Assembly (NCBI GenBank): GCA_910577585.1
Contig: CAJTNN010000031.1
Span: 1 to 24,862 of the forward strand
DNA: 24,862 bases
Direction of reading: 5' to 3'
From: an uncultured Muribaculaceae bacterium
Lineage (GTDB): Bacteria; Bacteroidota; Bacteroidia; Bacteroidales; Muribaculaceae
Part shown: in pieces, positions 15,491-23,542 of the stretch
Position numbering within the stretch: the first letter of the stretch is position 1
Layout: each line of letters starts with the position of its first letter
Notes under the pieces: model-generated
Told to the model about the DNA's origin: nothing
Database searches by the model: none
The model's input: the letters and a program-made list of their open reading frames with translations, nothing else
Position numbers and translations under genes: made by a program

Positions 15491-16438
15491 ATGAAACTCT
15501 ACGGATTAATCGGGCGCAAACTCGGCCATTCATTCTCGGCCCGCTATTTTAACTCAAAATTTGCCGATGAAAATATCGATGCGCACTATGACCTGCACGA
15601 AATCGAGGATATAGCACAGCTTCCCGGCCTCATCGCGGGGTTGCCGGCATTGCGTGGGCTTAATGTGACGATACCATATAAGCAGGAGGTGCTCCCCTAT
15701 CTGCATTCACTCACCGATTCAGCCAAAGAAATCGGGGCGGTCAACACGATACGCGTCGTGCAGCACCCCGGACTTCCTCCGCGCCTTTCCGGCCACAACA
15801 CAGATGCTCCCGGATTTTCAATGGCTATCGAACCATTGCTTTGCGGACGCCGCAAAGCGCTTGTACTCGGTCAGGGGGGCGCATCGAAGGCAGTAATCCA
15901 CGCACTGCGCCGTCTGGGTATCTGTGTGACGCGAGTATCACGCACCAAATCCGACACTACCCTCACCTATTCCGACCTCTCACCTGAGATAATGGCCGAG
16001 CATGATATAATCGTAAACTGTACTCCGCTCGGCATGTATCCTGACGTGGAATCGGCTCCGGATATTCCCTACGAACTTCTATCATCGCGTCATCTCTGCT
16101 TCGACCTCGTCTATAACCCCGAGACCACAGAATTCATGCGTCGCGCGGCGCAACGCGGCGCCATTGTCAGCAACGGTCTGCAGATGCTCATCAACCAAGC
16201 TGAACTCGCATGGCGTTTCTGGAATGAGGGTGAGACTCGCCGCTATATGTCGCGCCACATCGAACTGCGCTACGCTGACGGAGCCACCGAGATTCACACC
16301 CTCGCCATTGCCGCTGTGCATCGCGATGCATCCGGCGAAATCACCGATGTCCAGATCACCCCCTTCACGCATGAACTCCCCTCTGTAGAATACCTCGACA
16401 CCCCCTTGATTCTCAATCTCCCCTATCCTCATCCCTGA
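15491..16438 (+). CDS. aroE: Shikimate dehydrogenase with C-terminal extension
   Basis: Reduces 3-dehydroshikimate to shikimate with NADPH, step four of the shikimate pathway to aromatic amino acids. The 315-residue product begins MKLYGLIGRKLGHSFSARYF, with the substrate-binding Ser pair. Catalytic K64 is in NVTIPYK and D105 in HNTDAPGF. The dinucleotide-binding GQGGAS is at 127-132, NCTPLGMYPD at about 176 and GLQMLINQAELAW at about 229. Typical AroE proteins end close to residue 245-275. Here about 70 further residues (246-315) follow, beta-strand-like in pattern, with no match I recognise. The extension is in frame and uses codons like the rest, so a frameshift is unlikely. A terminator precedes the gene and it converges with comEC. 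Confidence 0.94.
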   Translation: MKLYGLIGRKLGHSFSARYFNSKFADENIDAHYDLHEIEDIAQLPGLIAGLPALRGLNVTIPYKQEVLPYLHSLTDSAKEIGAVNTIRVVQHPGLPPRLSGHNTDAPGFSMAIEPLLCGRRKALVLGQGGASKAVIHALRRLGICVTRVSRTKSDTTLTYSDLSPEIMAEHDIIVNCTPLGMYPDVESAPDIPYELLSSRHLCFDLVYNPETTEFMRRAAQRGAIVSNGLQMLINQAELAWRFWNEGETRRYMSRHIELRYADGATEIHTLAIAAVHRDASGEITDVQITPFTHELPSVEYLDTPLILNLPYPHP

Positions 16439-16560
16439 TGCTCCTACATCGCAGCCATACCGAACGTAGCCACGGTCAAACCGCTAATCTACCCCATGAA
16501 ACTGAAAATACCAACTCTCCTTTTACGCTCTTTCCAGTCGACCTAAGGATTATAAAAAAA

Positions 16561-16711
16561 TTTTCTGAAAAAAATGCACCTCGTCGAACCATCACACGCC
16601 GAAGGATGTTATATTGTCAGAAAGAAGATAAATCGTTTCATGATGTTAGGTTAGTTTGAAAGTATTATAAAGAATACGCAAAGAGGGCCGCCTGTGAAGG
16701 TGGCCCTCTTT
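16561..16711 (-). repeat. Copy 2 of the ~150-bp inverted repeat element
   Basis: This copy is inverted relative to copy 1 at 9733-9884. It has the hairpin at 16680-16711, the 41-base identical core at 16631-16671 and the far end TTTTCTGAAAAAAATG at 16561-16576. On the minus strand the core ATG (16641-16639) opens MKRFIFFLTI and then a TAA (16611-16609). The spacing between core and far end is 54 bases against 55 in copy 1. Sequence between them is diverged. Confidence 0.85.
16680..16711 (+). terminator. Hairpin of repeat copy 2, probable aroE/comEC terminator
   Basis: AAAGAGGGCCGCC pairs with GGTGGCCCTCTTT around TGTGAA: 13 base pairs with one G.U in the plus-strand RNA. The U-rich end CTCTTT is inside the stem and the sequence after it is not U-rich, so termination may be partial. 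It lies between the convergent aroE and comEC stops. Confidence 0.6.
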
Positions 16712-16806
16712 GTCAATCTACCCCACGGTGAAGATGAATATATGGCTATTGGTCGATCTTGCCAAAAGCCTATGTATCTCGCAATAATCGGCAACTTCTT
16801 GGGTGT

Positions 16807-18417
16807 TTAATTTGCCCCGCTATTTATCGTAGTCAGTATGATTGAGAGAAGCAGCAGCGCTGAAGCCGGAAGCAGCAGGGGCATGAATGGGGGCGGCGAA
16901 TCTCCGTATCTCACCAGGTCGCCACGCGGAATGGCTCCGGGCAGACAGGGAGCCGTCGAGCGGCGCCAGTGCAGCGAGAGGGCGAGCAGTGCGAGTCCAC
17001 CTATCCAGCACCAAACTATCAAAGATGTCACCTCTACAGTGAGCGCCGAGCCCCGCATAGCCCCGGTCAATCGATACATCCACCTCGGCAACTCCTCGAG
17101 CCATACCGCCAAAGTTGATACATCAACCCCCAGCCAATGCAGCAGAAGCAAACCGCTGCCTGCCACAAGAAACAGAGGCAACAACGGAAGAATCACCAGA
17201 TTGCTGACCATGAAATGCACCGGCACAGATGAGAAGTAGTAGGCCGTAAGCACCCACGTGGCTCCGGTGGCCACCAATGTGGTCAGAGCCATCGAACTAA
17301 GGCGATAGGCCACCGGATGATTACGATGGTCGACGGGTATAAGGGGTTCGACAAAGAGTGTGAGCGCGGCCACACATGCAAAACTGAGCTGCAATCCCAC
17401 ATCCCATAAAGCCACCGGATTGACCAGCAAAATAAGCATCGTGGCAAAGCAAAGCATCGAGAACGCATTGCGACGCCGCTCGGTCATCACCGCCAGCGCC
17501 ACGAATGAGAACATCAACGCGGCTCTGAGTGTAGAGAAGTGCACGCCGCTAAGCAGCACAAATATCCACACTCCCGCAAGCACCAATGCATATCGCACTC
17601 TCCGGCCATGCCAAAGATTAAGGGGCATCGTCAGCCACAGCAGCACCACAGTCAGAATCCCCACATGCATTCCACTCACAGCTATCGAATGCGCCACGCC
17701 GGCATCGCGCATGCTGCCAATCTGCGCCTGGTCGAGTCCACCCGTGTCGCCGGCAAGGAGGGCGCGCAGCAGCCCCGTGGTGTCGCGTCCAAGCGGACTG
17801 CGCTCAATAAAGATAATGAAGTCATCGCGAAGTGCCGACACCCTGTTGTGAAGTGACCCACGTCGAGAATCATCCACCGTCTGAGGCCTACCGAAAATAC
17901 GCAACATATACCCCGCACCACCAGGCCGCGAATTCTCCAGTCGCCTGACTGTGGCGCTTATATGCAGTATGTCGCCGGGTAATCGATGCTCCGCAGGATC
18001 AAGATAGAGATAACCCCTCATTCCGCGACATCTCACCGGACTTGAGGCATTCTCAACCCCGGCCGTAACATAATCAAGGATATCCACCAGATAACGGTCG
18101 CCCGAGGTCATGGCCACACGCTCACGCACCCTTACGGTGAATCCGGCCTCAAGATTATCTGGCAGCCCCGATGGCCACTCAAGAGAACGCGCCACATCGC
18201 ACACCCCTATGCCTATAAACACAAGACAAGGCCACACATAGTGTAGCCTTGTCGCATATGTAAAGTTCAAAGGATTCCGGCGAATCATCACCGCGATAAG
18301 CAGACGCACTGCCACACCGGCACATATCACCGCCAGCCCCGTCAACCACGTGGCACCATAATACCCCGCGATTATTCCGGCTGCCAGACTTGTCAATATA
18401 AGCGCCGCGCGATTCAT
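16807..18417 (-). CDS. comEC: ComEC/Rec2-family competence membrane channel protein
   Basis: Inner-membrane protein of the ComEC/Rec2 family, which forms the channel for single-stranded DNA import in transformable bacteria. The 536-residue product has two or three N-terminal membrane helices, a soluble OB-like DUF4131 region (about 85-185), and the Competence domain with several helices. The signature is AHSIAVSGMHVGIL (about 240), followed by LSGVHFSTLRAALM. The C-terminal metallo-beta-lactamase-like domain of longer ComEC proteins is absent. It is the last gene of the ddl operon, its start overlapping the lipoprotein stop by one base. The competence role is inferred from family, since no pilus or comEA genes are in the window. 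Confidence 0.92.
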   Translation of the reverse strand: MNRAALILTSLAAGIIAGYYGATWLTGLAVICAGVAVRLLIAVMIRRNPLNFTYATRLHYVWPCLVFIGIGVCDVARSLEWPSGLPDNLEAGFTVRVRERVAMTSGDRYLVDILDYVTAGVENASSPVRCRGMRGYLYLDPAEHRLPGDILHISATVRRLENSRPGGAGYMLRIFGRPQTVDDSRRGSLHNRVSALRDDFIIFIERSPLGRDTTGLLRALLAGDTGGLDQAQIGSMRDAGVAHSIAVSGMHVGILTVVLLWLTMPLNLWHGRRVRYALVLAGVWIFVLLSGVHFSTLRAALMFSFVALAVMTERRRNAFSMLCFATMLILLVNPVALWDVGLQLSFACVAALTLFVEPLIPVDHRNHPVAYRLSSMALTTLVATGATWVLTAYYFSSVPVHFMVSNLVILPLLPLFLVAGSGLLLLHWLGVDVSTLAVWLEELPRWMYRLTGAMRGSALTVEVTSLIVWCWIGGLALLALSLHWRRSTAPCLPGAIPRGDLVRYGDSPPPFMPLLLPASALLLLSIILTTINSGAN

Positions 18418-19238
18418 TACCGCTGTGAGATTGAATCAGCAGACGTGTCAGCCGGCTTCGGTTTCGGACGCGGGCCGGAGTATCTGCGCTGCCCCCAGGC
18501 ATTTCCATAAGCCACAGAGTCGAAGGGCAATTTCAGGAGTATTATGCTGTCAGCCCACATGGGGCGGGCACGCCTCGGCACTCTTACCACACCGAATATG
18601 CGACGCGCATCGAGCGCCGTATCGCTGACAAGAGTCTGGTCGAGCTTGCGGTCGGCACCCACACTGCGCTGGGCCACAACCGATGTACCATCAGCATACT
18701 CTATGCCAAACATCACCTCAGCCTCGCCACCCGCGCTCAGACTCATCTTGAACTGCAGGCGCTCACCCTTCTCAACCGCGTCGCCGGGAATCTGGAATAC
18801 CAGGGCCTCACTATCGGCCAACGGCGAGAACCATATATGCCCCGGCAGCGCCCAGATATCATTGAGAGGCTGCTCATCCATCTGCGATGTGCCGGCGATT
18901 TTGCGCCGTTGATTCTCCAGGCGCTTTCCTACATTGGCATACAGCTTGTAGTAGTCATCAAGATTGCGGGCATACCAGCTGTAGGTGCTGTCGAGACTCT
19001 CATGGTCTACACCATGCCGCGCAAGCACGCGGTCGCCGATTGTGCGGCGCACACTGTCGGGCAAGTCGCGGGCCTCGCCGCTGCGGTCGTAGGCTTCGGC
19101 AAGCATCATGTCGGCAAGCAGACTCTCCATCTCGCGATCGGAGAGCACACCATCCGGACGCCCCGAGCACCCTCCGGCCAAAAGCAAAGCGGCCATCGAG
19201 GCTGGCATTATGAGTCGGCTGAGTCGATTTACTCCCAT
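18417..19238 (-). CDS. DUF4296-type lipoprotein
   Basis: Predicted lipoprotein of 273 residues and unknown function. The signal peptide ends in the lipobox LLLAGGC (Cys near residue 24), so lipid attachment after LspA cleavage is expected. The following region has the DUF4296 pattern: LLADMMLAEAYDRSG, then HGVDHESLDSTYSWYARNLD and DYYKLYANVGKRLENQRRKI. A longer C-terminal beta-like half (about 130-255) and a Pro/Lys-rich tail follow. The gene sits 21 bases after lspA and overlaps comEC by one base. Neighbouring lspA, which processes lipoproteins, is a common partner of this family in Bacteroidetes as I recall it. Confidence 0.85.
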   Translation of the reverse strand: MGVNRLSRLIMPASMAALLLAGGCSGRPDGVLSDREMESLLADMMLAEAYDRSGEARDLPDSVRRTIGDRVLARHGVDHESLDSTYSWYARNLDDYYKLYANVGKRLENQRRKIAGTSQMDEQPLNDIWALPGHIWFSPLADSEALVFQIPGDAVEKGERLQFKMSLSAGGEAEVMFGIEYADGTSVVAQRSVGADRKLDQTLVSDTALDARRIFGVVRVPRRARPMWADSIILLKLPFDSVAYGNAWGQRRYSGPRPKPKPADTSADSISQR

Positions 19239-19259
19239 TATTGCGCTTCGATTGATATT

Positions 19260-19967
19260 CTACTTGGCAGCTGAGCTGCGTTTACCCTTCGCATCATCCT
19301 CCTCTCCAAACAGAGTCTTGAAGACCCTTCCGGCCTCGGATGAATAGAAGAATAACATCAGCAGCACACCCACCGTGATGGCAGCATCCGCGATGTTGAA
19401 GATATACTGAAAGAACTCAAACTCTCTGCCACCTACGCCGGGCACCCAATCGGGCCAGGTGAAGCTGAAGAGGGGAAAGTAGAGCATATCCACCACACGC
19501 CCCTGAAACCATCCGGCATAGCCGCCATCGACCGGGAACATTGTGGCCATCTGCGGCGGATAAGGATTGTTGAATATCTCGCCATAGAAGACACAGTCGA
19601 AGATATTACCCGCCGCACCCGCTATGATAAGCGCGAACGCCACGAGGAAACCCATCTTCACACCTCCGGCCATACGGATTACCTTAGCCATAAGCCAGCA
19701 GAATATGCCCACGGCTATGATGCGGCCGAAAGTGAGCACATACTTGTTAAACCACTCCAGGCCGAAGGCAAACCCATTGTTCTCGATAAACCGCAGATGA
19801 AACCAGCTCGTCAGCGGCATATCCTCGCCCATATAGAAATGAGTCTTGACCCATATCTTGAGCCATTGGTCGGCTATGACCACCAGCGCTATGATAGCCG
19901 CCACAATCCAGGAGGTACGCACGACGTCACCCCCCGGTTGTGTCGGATTTTCATTTCTACGGCTCAT
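19260..19967 (-). CDS. lspA: Lipoprotein signal peptidase II
   Basis: Inner-membrane aspartyl peptidase that removes signal peptides from prolipoproteins. The 235-residue product has four hydrophobic segments. Conserved motifs are DQWLK in helix 1, ENNGFAFG (62-69), AGAAGNIFD with catalytic D124, and NIADAAITVG with catalytic D194. The residue after D124 is Cys where proteobacterial enzymes have Arg. The stretch between the two catalytic aspartates is long (about 70 residues, including GRVVDMLYFPLF). That makes the protein longer than the roughly 165 residues of E. coli LspA and is consistent with Bacteroidetes forms. Its ATG overlaps the ileS stop (ATGA), so translation is probably coupled. 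Confidence 0.96.
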   Translation of the reverse strand: MSRRNENPTQPGGDVVRTSWIVAAIIALVVIADQWLKIWVKTHFYMGEDMPLTSWFHLRFIENNGFAFGLEWFNKYVLTFGRIIAVGIFCWLMAKVIRMAGGVKMGFLVAFALIIAGAAGNIFDCVFYGEIFNNPYPPQMATMFPVDGGYAGWFQGRVVDMLYFPLFSFTWPDWVPGVGGREFEFFQYIFNIADAAITVGVLLMLFFYSSEAGRVFKTLFGEEDDAKGKRSSAAK

Positions 19968-22900
19968 CGCTTCTCAACGCACGCTTTTACTGCAAGTCCG
20001 TCGATATCAAGGTCAGCGCCGCCAAACTCACCCTCAGCGAGGATAAGTTCATCGGCGAGCACCTGGCTCTTGATGTAATCTCCGAAGGCCTCCACGGCGG
20101 CTCTCACCTCAGGCAGGTCAGAGAGTGTCACCTTCACACGGTCGGTGATTTCGAAGAGGCTCGACTTGCGGATATTCTGTATGCGGTTGATGAGTTCGCG
20201 GGCCATACCCTCATTCTTGAGTTCGGGAGTGACGGTCACGTCGAGCGCCACTGTCACATTGCCATCGCTGCCCACGAGCCATCCGGGGATATCTTCGGGA
20301 ATAATCTCCACATCCTCAAGTGTCACTACCGGCGCATCCGGCAGAGCGGCGAATGTGAACTCTCCGTTCTTCTCCAGCTCCATGATGTCGGCCTGCGGCA
20401 TCTCGGCTATCGCTTTGCCGAGCTGCTTCATGATCTTGCCGAATTTGGGACCGAGCTTCTTGAAGTCGGCCTTGACACGCTTCACCAGACCACTCTCTTC
20501 ATTTGACACGATCTTCACCTCCTTCACATTCAACTCGGCAGCAAGCAGGGGCGAGATAGCCTCGACATCTGCATGCTGGGCGGCATCCATCACCGGCACG
20601 AGCAGAGTCTGCAGCGGCTGACGCACCTTCAGATTCACCTTGCGGCGCAGTGCGAGCACATTTGATGTGATGACCTGCGCCAGGCGTTGACGCTCCTCAA
20701 GTGTGAGGTCGGTCAATGCCGGATCGGCCACCGGGAAATCAGTGAGATGCACCGATGCGAAGCCCGAAGGATCGCGCAGGGGCTCTGTCAGGTCAAGCCA
20801 GAGTCGGTCGGCGAAGAAGGGCGCGAACGGAGCCATCAGCTGGGCCACTGTGGTCAGACACTTATAGAGAGTCTGATATGCAGCCAGCTTATCCTCATCC
20901 ATATCACCACCCCAGAAGCGCTTGCGATTGAGACGCACATACCAGTTCGAGAGATTGTCGCCCACGAACTCCTCGATGGCGCGGGCGGCACGGGTGGGCT
21001 CGTAATCATCCAGAGCCTCCGACACCTCCTTGACCAGAGTGTTGAGAAGCGAGAGAATCCAGCGGTCGATCTCCGGCCGGCGCTCTACCGCCACCTCAGG
21101 CTCACCACCGGTGAAGCCATCAAGATTGGCATACTGTGCGAAGAACTTATAAGTGTTGTAGATTGTGGCGAAGAGCTTGCGGCTCACCTCAGCCACACCC
21201 TCTTCATCATATTTCAGATTATCCCAGGGCTGGGAATTGGATATCATATACCATCTTACGGGGTCAGAACCGAAACGCTCGATGTTGTCAAACGGATCCA
21301 CAGCGTTGCCAAGGCGCTTCGACATCTTGTTGCCATTCTTGTCGAGCACAAGGCCATTTGAGATGACGGCCTTATAGGCCACACTGTCGAATACCATGCC
21401 GGCGATGGCATGGAGAGTGAAGAACCATCCGCGGGTCTGGTCGACACCTTCGGCGATGAAATCAGCGGGGTATACCTCGCGTGAATCCAGCAATTCCTTA
21501 TTCTCAAAGGGATAATGGATCTGAGCATAAGGCATCGCGCCGGAATCAAACCACACGTCGATAAGGTCAGTCTCGCGGTGCATCTCGCGTCCTGTGGGGC
21601 TTACGAGCACTATCTCATCCACATACGGGCGATGCGCATCTATTCTGTCGTAATTCTCCTTCGAATAGTCGCCGGGCACGAATCCTCTCTTCTTCCACGG
21701 ATTCTCAGCCATCACACCTGCGGCTACAGCCTTCTCCATCTCGTCATAGAGCTGCTGATAGGAGTCGATGATCATCTCCTCCTTGCCATCGTCGGTGCGC
21801 CATATCGGCAGCGGTGTACCCCAATAGCGTGAGCGCGAGAGATTCCAGTCCTGCAAGTTCTCGAGCCACTTGCCGAATCGGCCGGAGCCGGTGGTAGCGG
21901 GTTTCCACTTGATATTGCCGTTGAGGCTGATCAGATTGTCGCGCGAGGCGGTGGTGCGGATAAACCAGCTGTCAAGCGGGTAATAGAGCACCGGTTTGTC
22001 GGTGCGCCAGCAGTGCGGATAGTTGTGCACATGCTTCTCGATACGGAATGCCTTACCTTCGGCCTTAAGTTCGAGCGAGAGCACGATGTCAAGATTCTCA
22101 GCCTTTGAGGCAGCCTCCTCATCAAACTTGCCACCTTCGTTGAAGCGCGGGTCGTAGGCATTCTTCACAAAGTCGCCTGCATGGCGCGAATACTCAGCCA
22201 CATCCACACATTTCTCTACGAAAGCGGGAGCACACTCATCGAGCGCATAATACTTACCCTGCAGGTCCACCATCGGGCGCGTTTCGCCGCGCTTGTTGAT
22301 GATGAAGAGCGACGGGATGTCGGCAGCCTTGGCCACCTTGGCGTCGTCGGCACCGAATGTGGGGGCGATATGCACTATGCCAGTGCCATCTTCAGTGGTG
22401 ACATAGTCGCCGGGGATAACACGGAAGGCGCAGTCGGCCAGCTCTACAAAGCGGTCGCCGGCCACCTCAAATGTGCGCTCAGGATGAGCCTCAGCCTGGG
22501 CCACCACATAAGCCGGAGCATGGTCATCGACACGCTCGCAAGGTTTCACCCACGGCATCAACTGGGCATAATGCATGCCGGTCAGTTCATCGCCGCGCCA
22601 TTTGCCCACAATCTGATAAGGCACCACCTTGTCGCCCTTCTTGTAGTCTTCAAGCGGCATTGCGGCACCCTCGGCCTTGAAATAGCTTGCCACGAGCACC
22701 TCGGCCATCACGGCAGTGATGGGCTCACCGGTGTAGGGGTTGTAAGTGCGCAGGGCTACGTAATCGATTTTCGGGCCCACACAGAGTGCGGTGTTCGAAG
22801 GCAATGTCCAGGGTGTTGTGGTCCAAGCCATGAAGCAGGGTGTGCCCCATCCGGTCATCTCCTTCTTCGGGTCGAGAATACGGAAGAGTGCTGTGGCTGT

Positions 22901-23524
22901 GGTATCCTTGACATCGCGGTAGCAGCCGGGCTGGTTGAGCTCATGTGTAGAGAGGCCGGTACCGGCAGCCGGAGAATAGGGCTGGATGGTGTAGCCCTTA
23001 TAGAGATAGCCCTTCTTGTAGAGCTGGGCCAGAAGCCACCAGAGGGTCTCTATATATGCGTTGTCATAGGTGATATACGGATTCTCAAGATCGACCCAAT
23101 AACCCATCCGACGGGTGAGGTCGGTCCATTCGCGGGTGTATTTCATCACCTCGCGGCGGCAGGCAGCGTTATAGTCATCGACGCTGATTTTCTTGCCGAT
23201 ATCCTCCTTGGTGATGCCCAGAGTTTTCTCCACGCCGAGTTCCACGGGGAGACCATGGGTGTCCCAACCTGCCTTACGCTTCACGTGGAATCCCTTCATC
23301 GTCTTGTAGCGGCAGAAGATATCCTTGATGGTGCGGGCCATCACATGGTGGATACCCGGCATGCCGTTGGCCGATGGCGGACCCTCGTAGAACACGAAAG
23401 TCGGCTCCCCTTCGCGGGCTTTCATACTCGCTTCGAAGAGGGAGGCAGCCTCCCATGCTTCGAGCATTTCACGATTTATCTCAGAGAGATTCAGCTGTTT
23501 GGTGCGCTCTTTGAATTTTGACAT
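19964..23524 (-). CDS. ileS: Isoleucyl-tRNA synthetase (type 2)
   Basis: Charges tRNA-Ile with isoleucine. The 1186-residue class I enzyme starts MSKFKERTKQLNLSEINREM. Its HIGH-equivalent is GIHH (57-60, within SANGMPGIHHVMART), and KMSKR is at about residue 734. The editing domain lies between, with TTPWTLPSN. AWTTTPWTL and GWFFTLH are typical of IleS. The anticodon-binding domain contains WYVRLNRKRFW and is followed by a long C-terminal region (about 1000-1186) typical of the eukaryote-like type 2 form, which often confers mupirocin tolerance. It lies 18 bases after ddl and overlaps lspA by four bases, in one operon. Confidence 0.98.
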   Translation of the reverse strand: MSKFKERTKQLNLSEINREMLEAWEAASLFEASMKAREGEPTFVFYEGPPSANGMPGIHHVMARTIKDIFCRYKTMKGFHVKRKAGWDTHGLPVELGVEKTLGITKEDIGKKISVDDYNAACRREVMKYTREWTDLTRRMGYWVDLENPYITYDNAYIETLWWLLAQLYKKGYLYKGYTIQPYSPAAGTGLSTHELNQPGCYRDVKDTTATALFRILDPKKEMTGWGTPCFMAWTTTPWTLPSNTALCVGPKIDYVALRTYNPYTGEPITAVMAEVLVASYFKAEGAAMPLEDYKKGDKVVPYQIVGKWRGDELTGMHYAQLMPWVKPCERVDDHAPAYVVAQAEAHPERTFEVAGDRFVELADCAFRVIPGDYVTTEDGTGIVHIAPTFGADDAKVAKAADIPSLFIINKRGETRPMVDLQGKYYALDECAPAFVEKCVDVAEYSRHAGDFVKNAYDPRFNEGGKFDEEAASKAENLDIVLSLELKAEGKAFRIEKHVHNYPHCWRTDKPVLYYPLDSWFIRTTASRDNLISLNGNIKWKPATTGSGRFGKWLENLQDWNLSRSRYWGTPLPIWRTDDGKEEMIIDSYQQLYDEMEKAVAAGVMAENPWKKRGFVPGDYSKENYDRIDAHRPYVDEIVLVSPTGREMHRETDLIDVWFDSGAMPYAQIHYPFENKELLDSREVYPADFIAEGVDQTRGWFFTLHAIAGMVFDSVAYKAVISNGLVLDKNGNKMSKRLGNAVDPFDNIERFGSDPVRWYMISNSQPWDNLKYDEEGVAEVSRKLFATIYNTYKFFAQYANLDGFTGGEPEVAVERRPEIDRWILSLLNTLVKEVSEALDDYEPTRAARAIEEFVGDNLSNWYVRLNRKRFWGGDMDEDKLAAYQTLYKCLTTVAQLMAPFAPFFADRLWLDLTEPLRDPSGFASVHLTDFPVADPALTDLTLEERQRLAQVITSNVLALRRKVNLKVRQPLQTLLVPVMDAAQHADVEAISPLLAAELNVKEVKIVSNEESGLVKRVKADFKKLGPKFGKIMKQLGKAIAEMPQADIMELEKNGEFTFAALPDAPVVTLEDVEIIPEDIPGWLVGSDGNVTVALDVTVTPELKNEGMARELINRIQNIRKSSLFEITDRVKVTLSDLPEVRAAVEAFGDYIKSQVLADELILAEGEFGGADLDIDGLAVKACVEKR

Positions 23525-23542
23525 ATACTATGGAGGATATTG

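Larger units (their letters stand above)
16439..16806. other. Convergent intergenic region between aroE and comEC
   Basis: This 368-base region has no conventional gene. It contains repeat element copy 2 (16561-16711) and its hairpin, which probably terminates aroE transcripts. An 11-base direct repeat, AATCTACCCCA, occurs at 16486-16496 and 16715-16725 and brackets the element. The remaining 80 bases before comEC show nothing I recognise. Confidence 0.65.

Noticed and set aside
22181..23521. A 446-codon open frame on the plus strand opposite ileS
   Set aside because: It is the antisense shadow of the ileS N-terminal half, whose motifs are unmistakable; the antisense translation has no recognisable domain.
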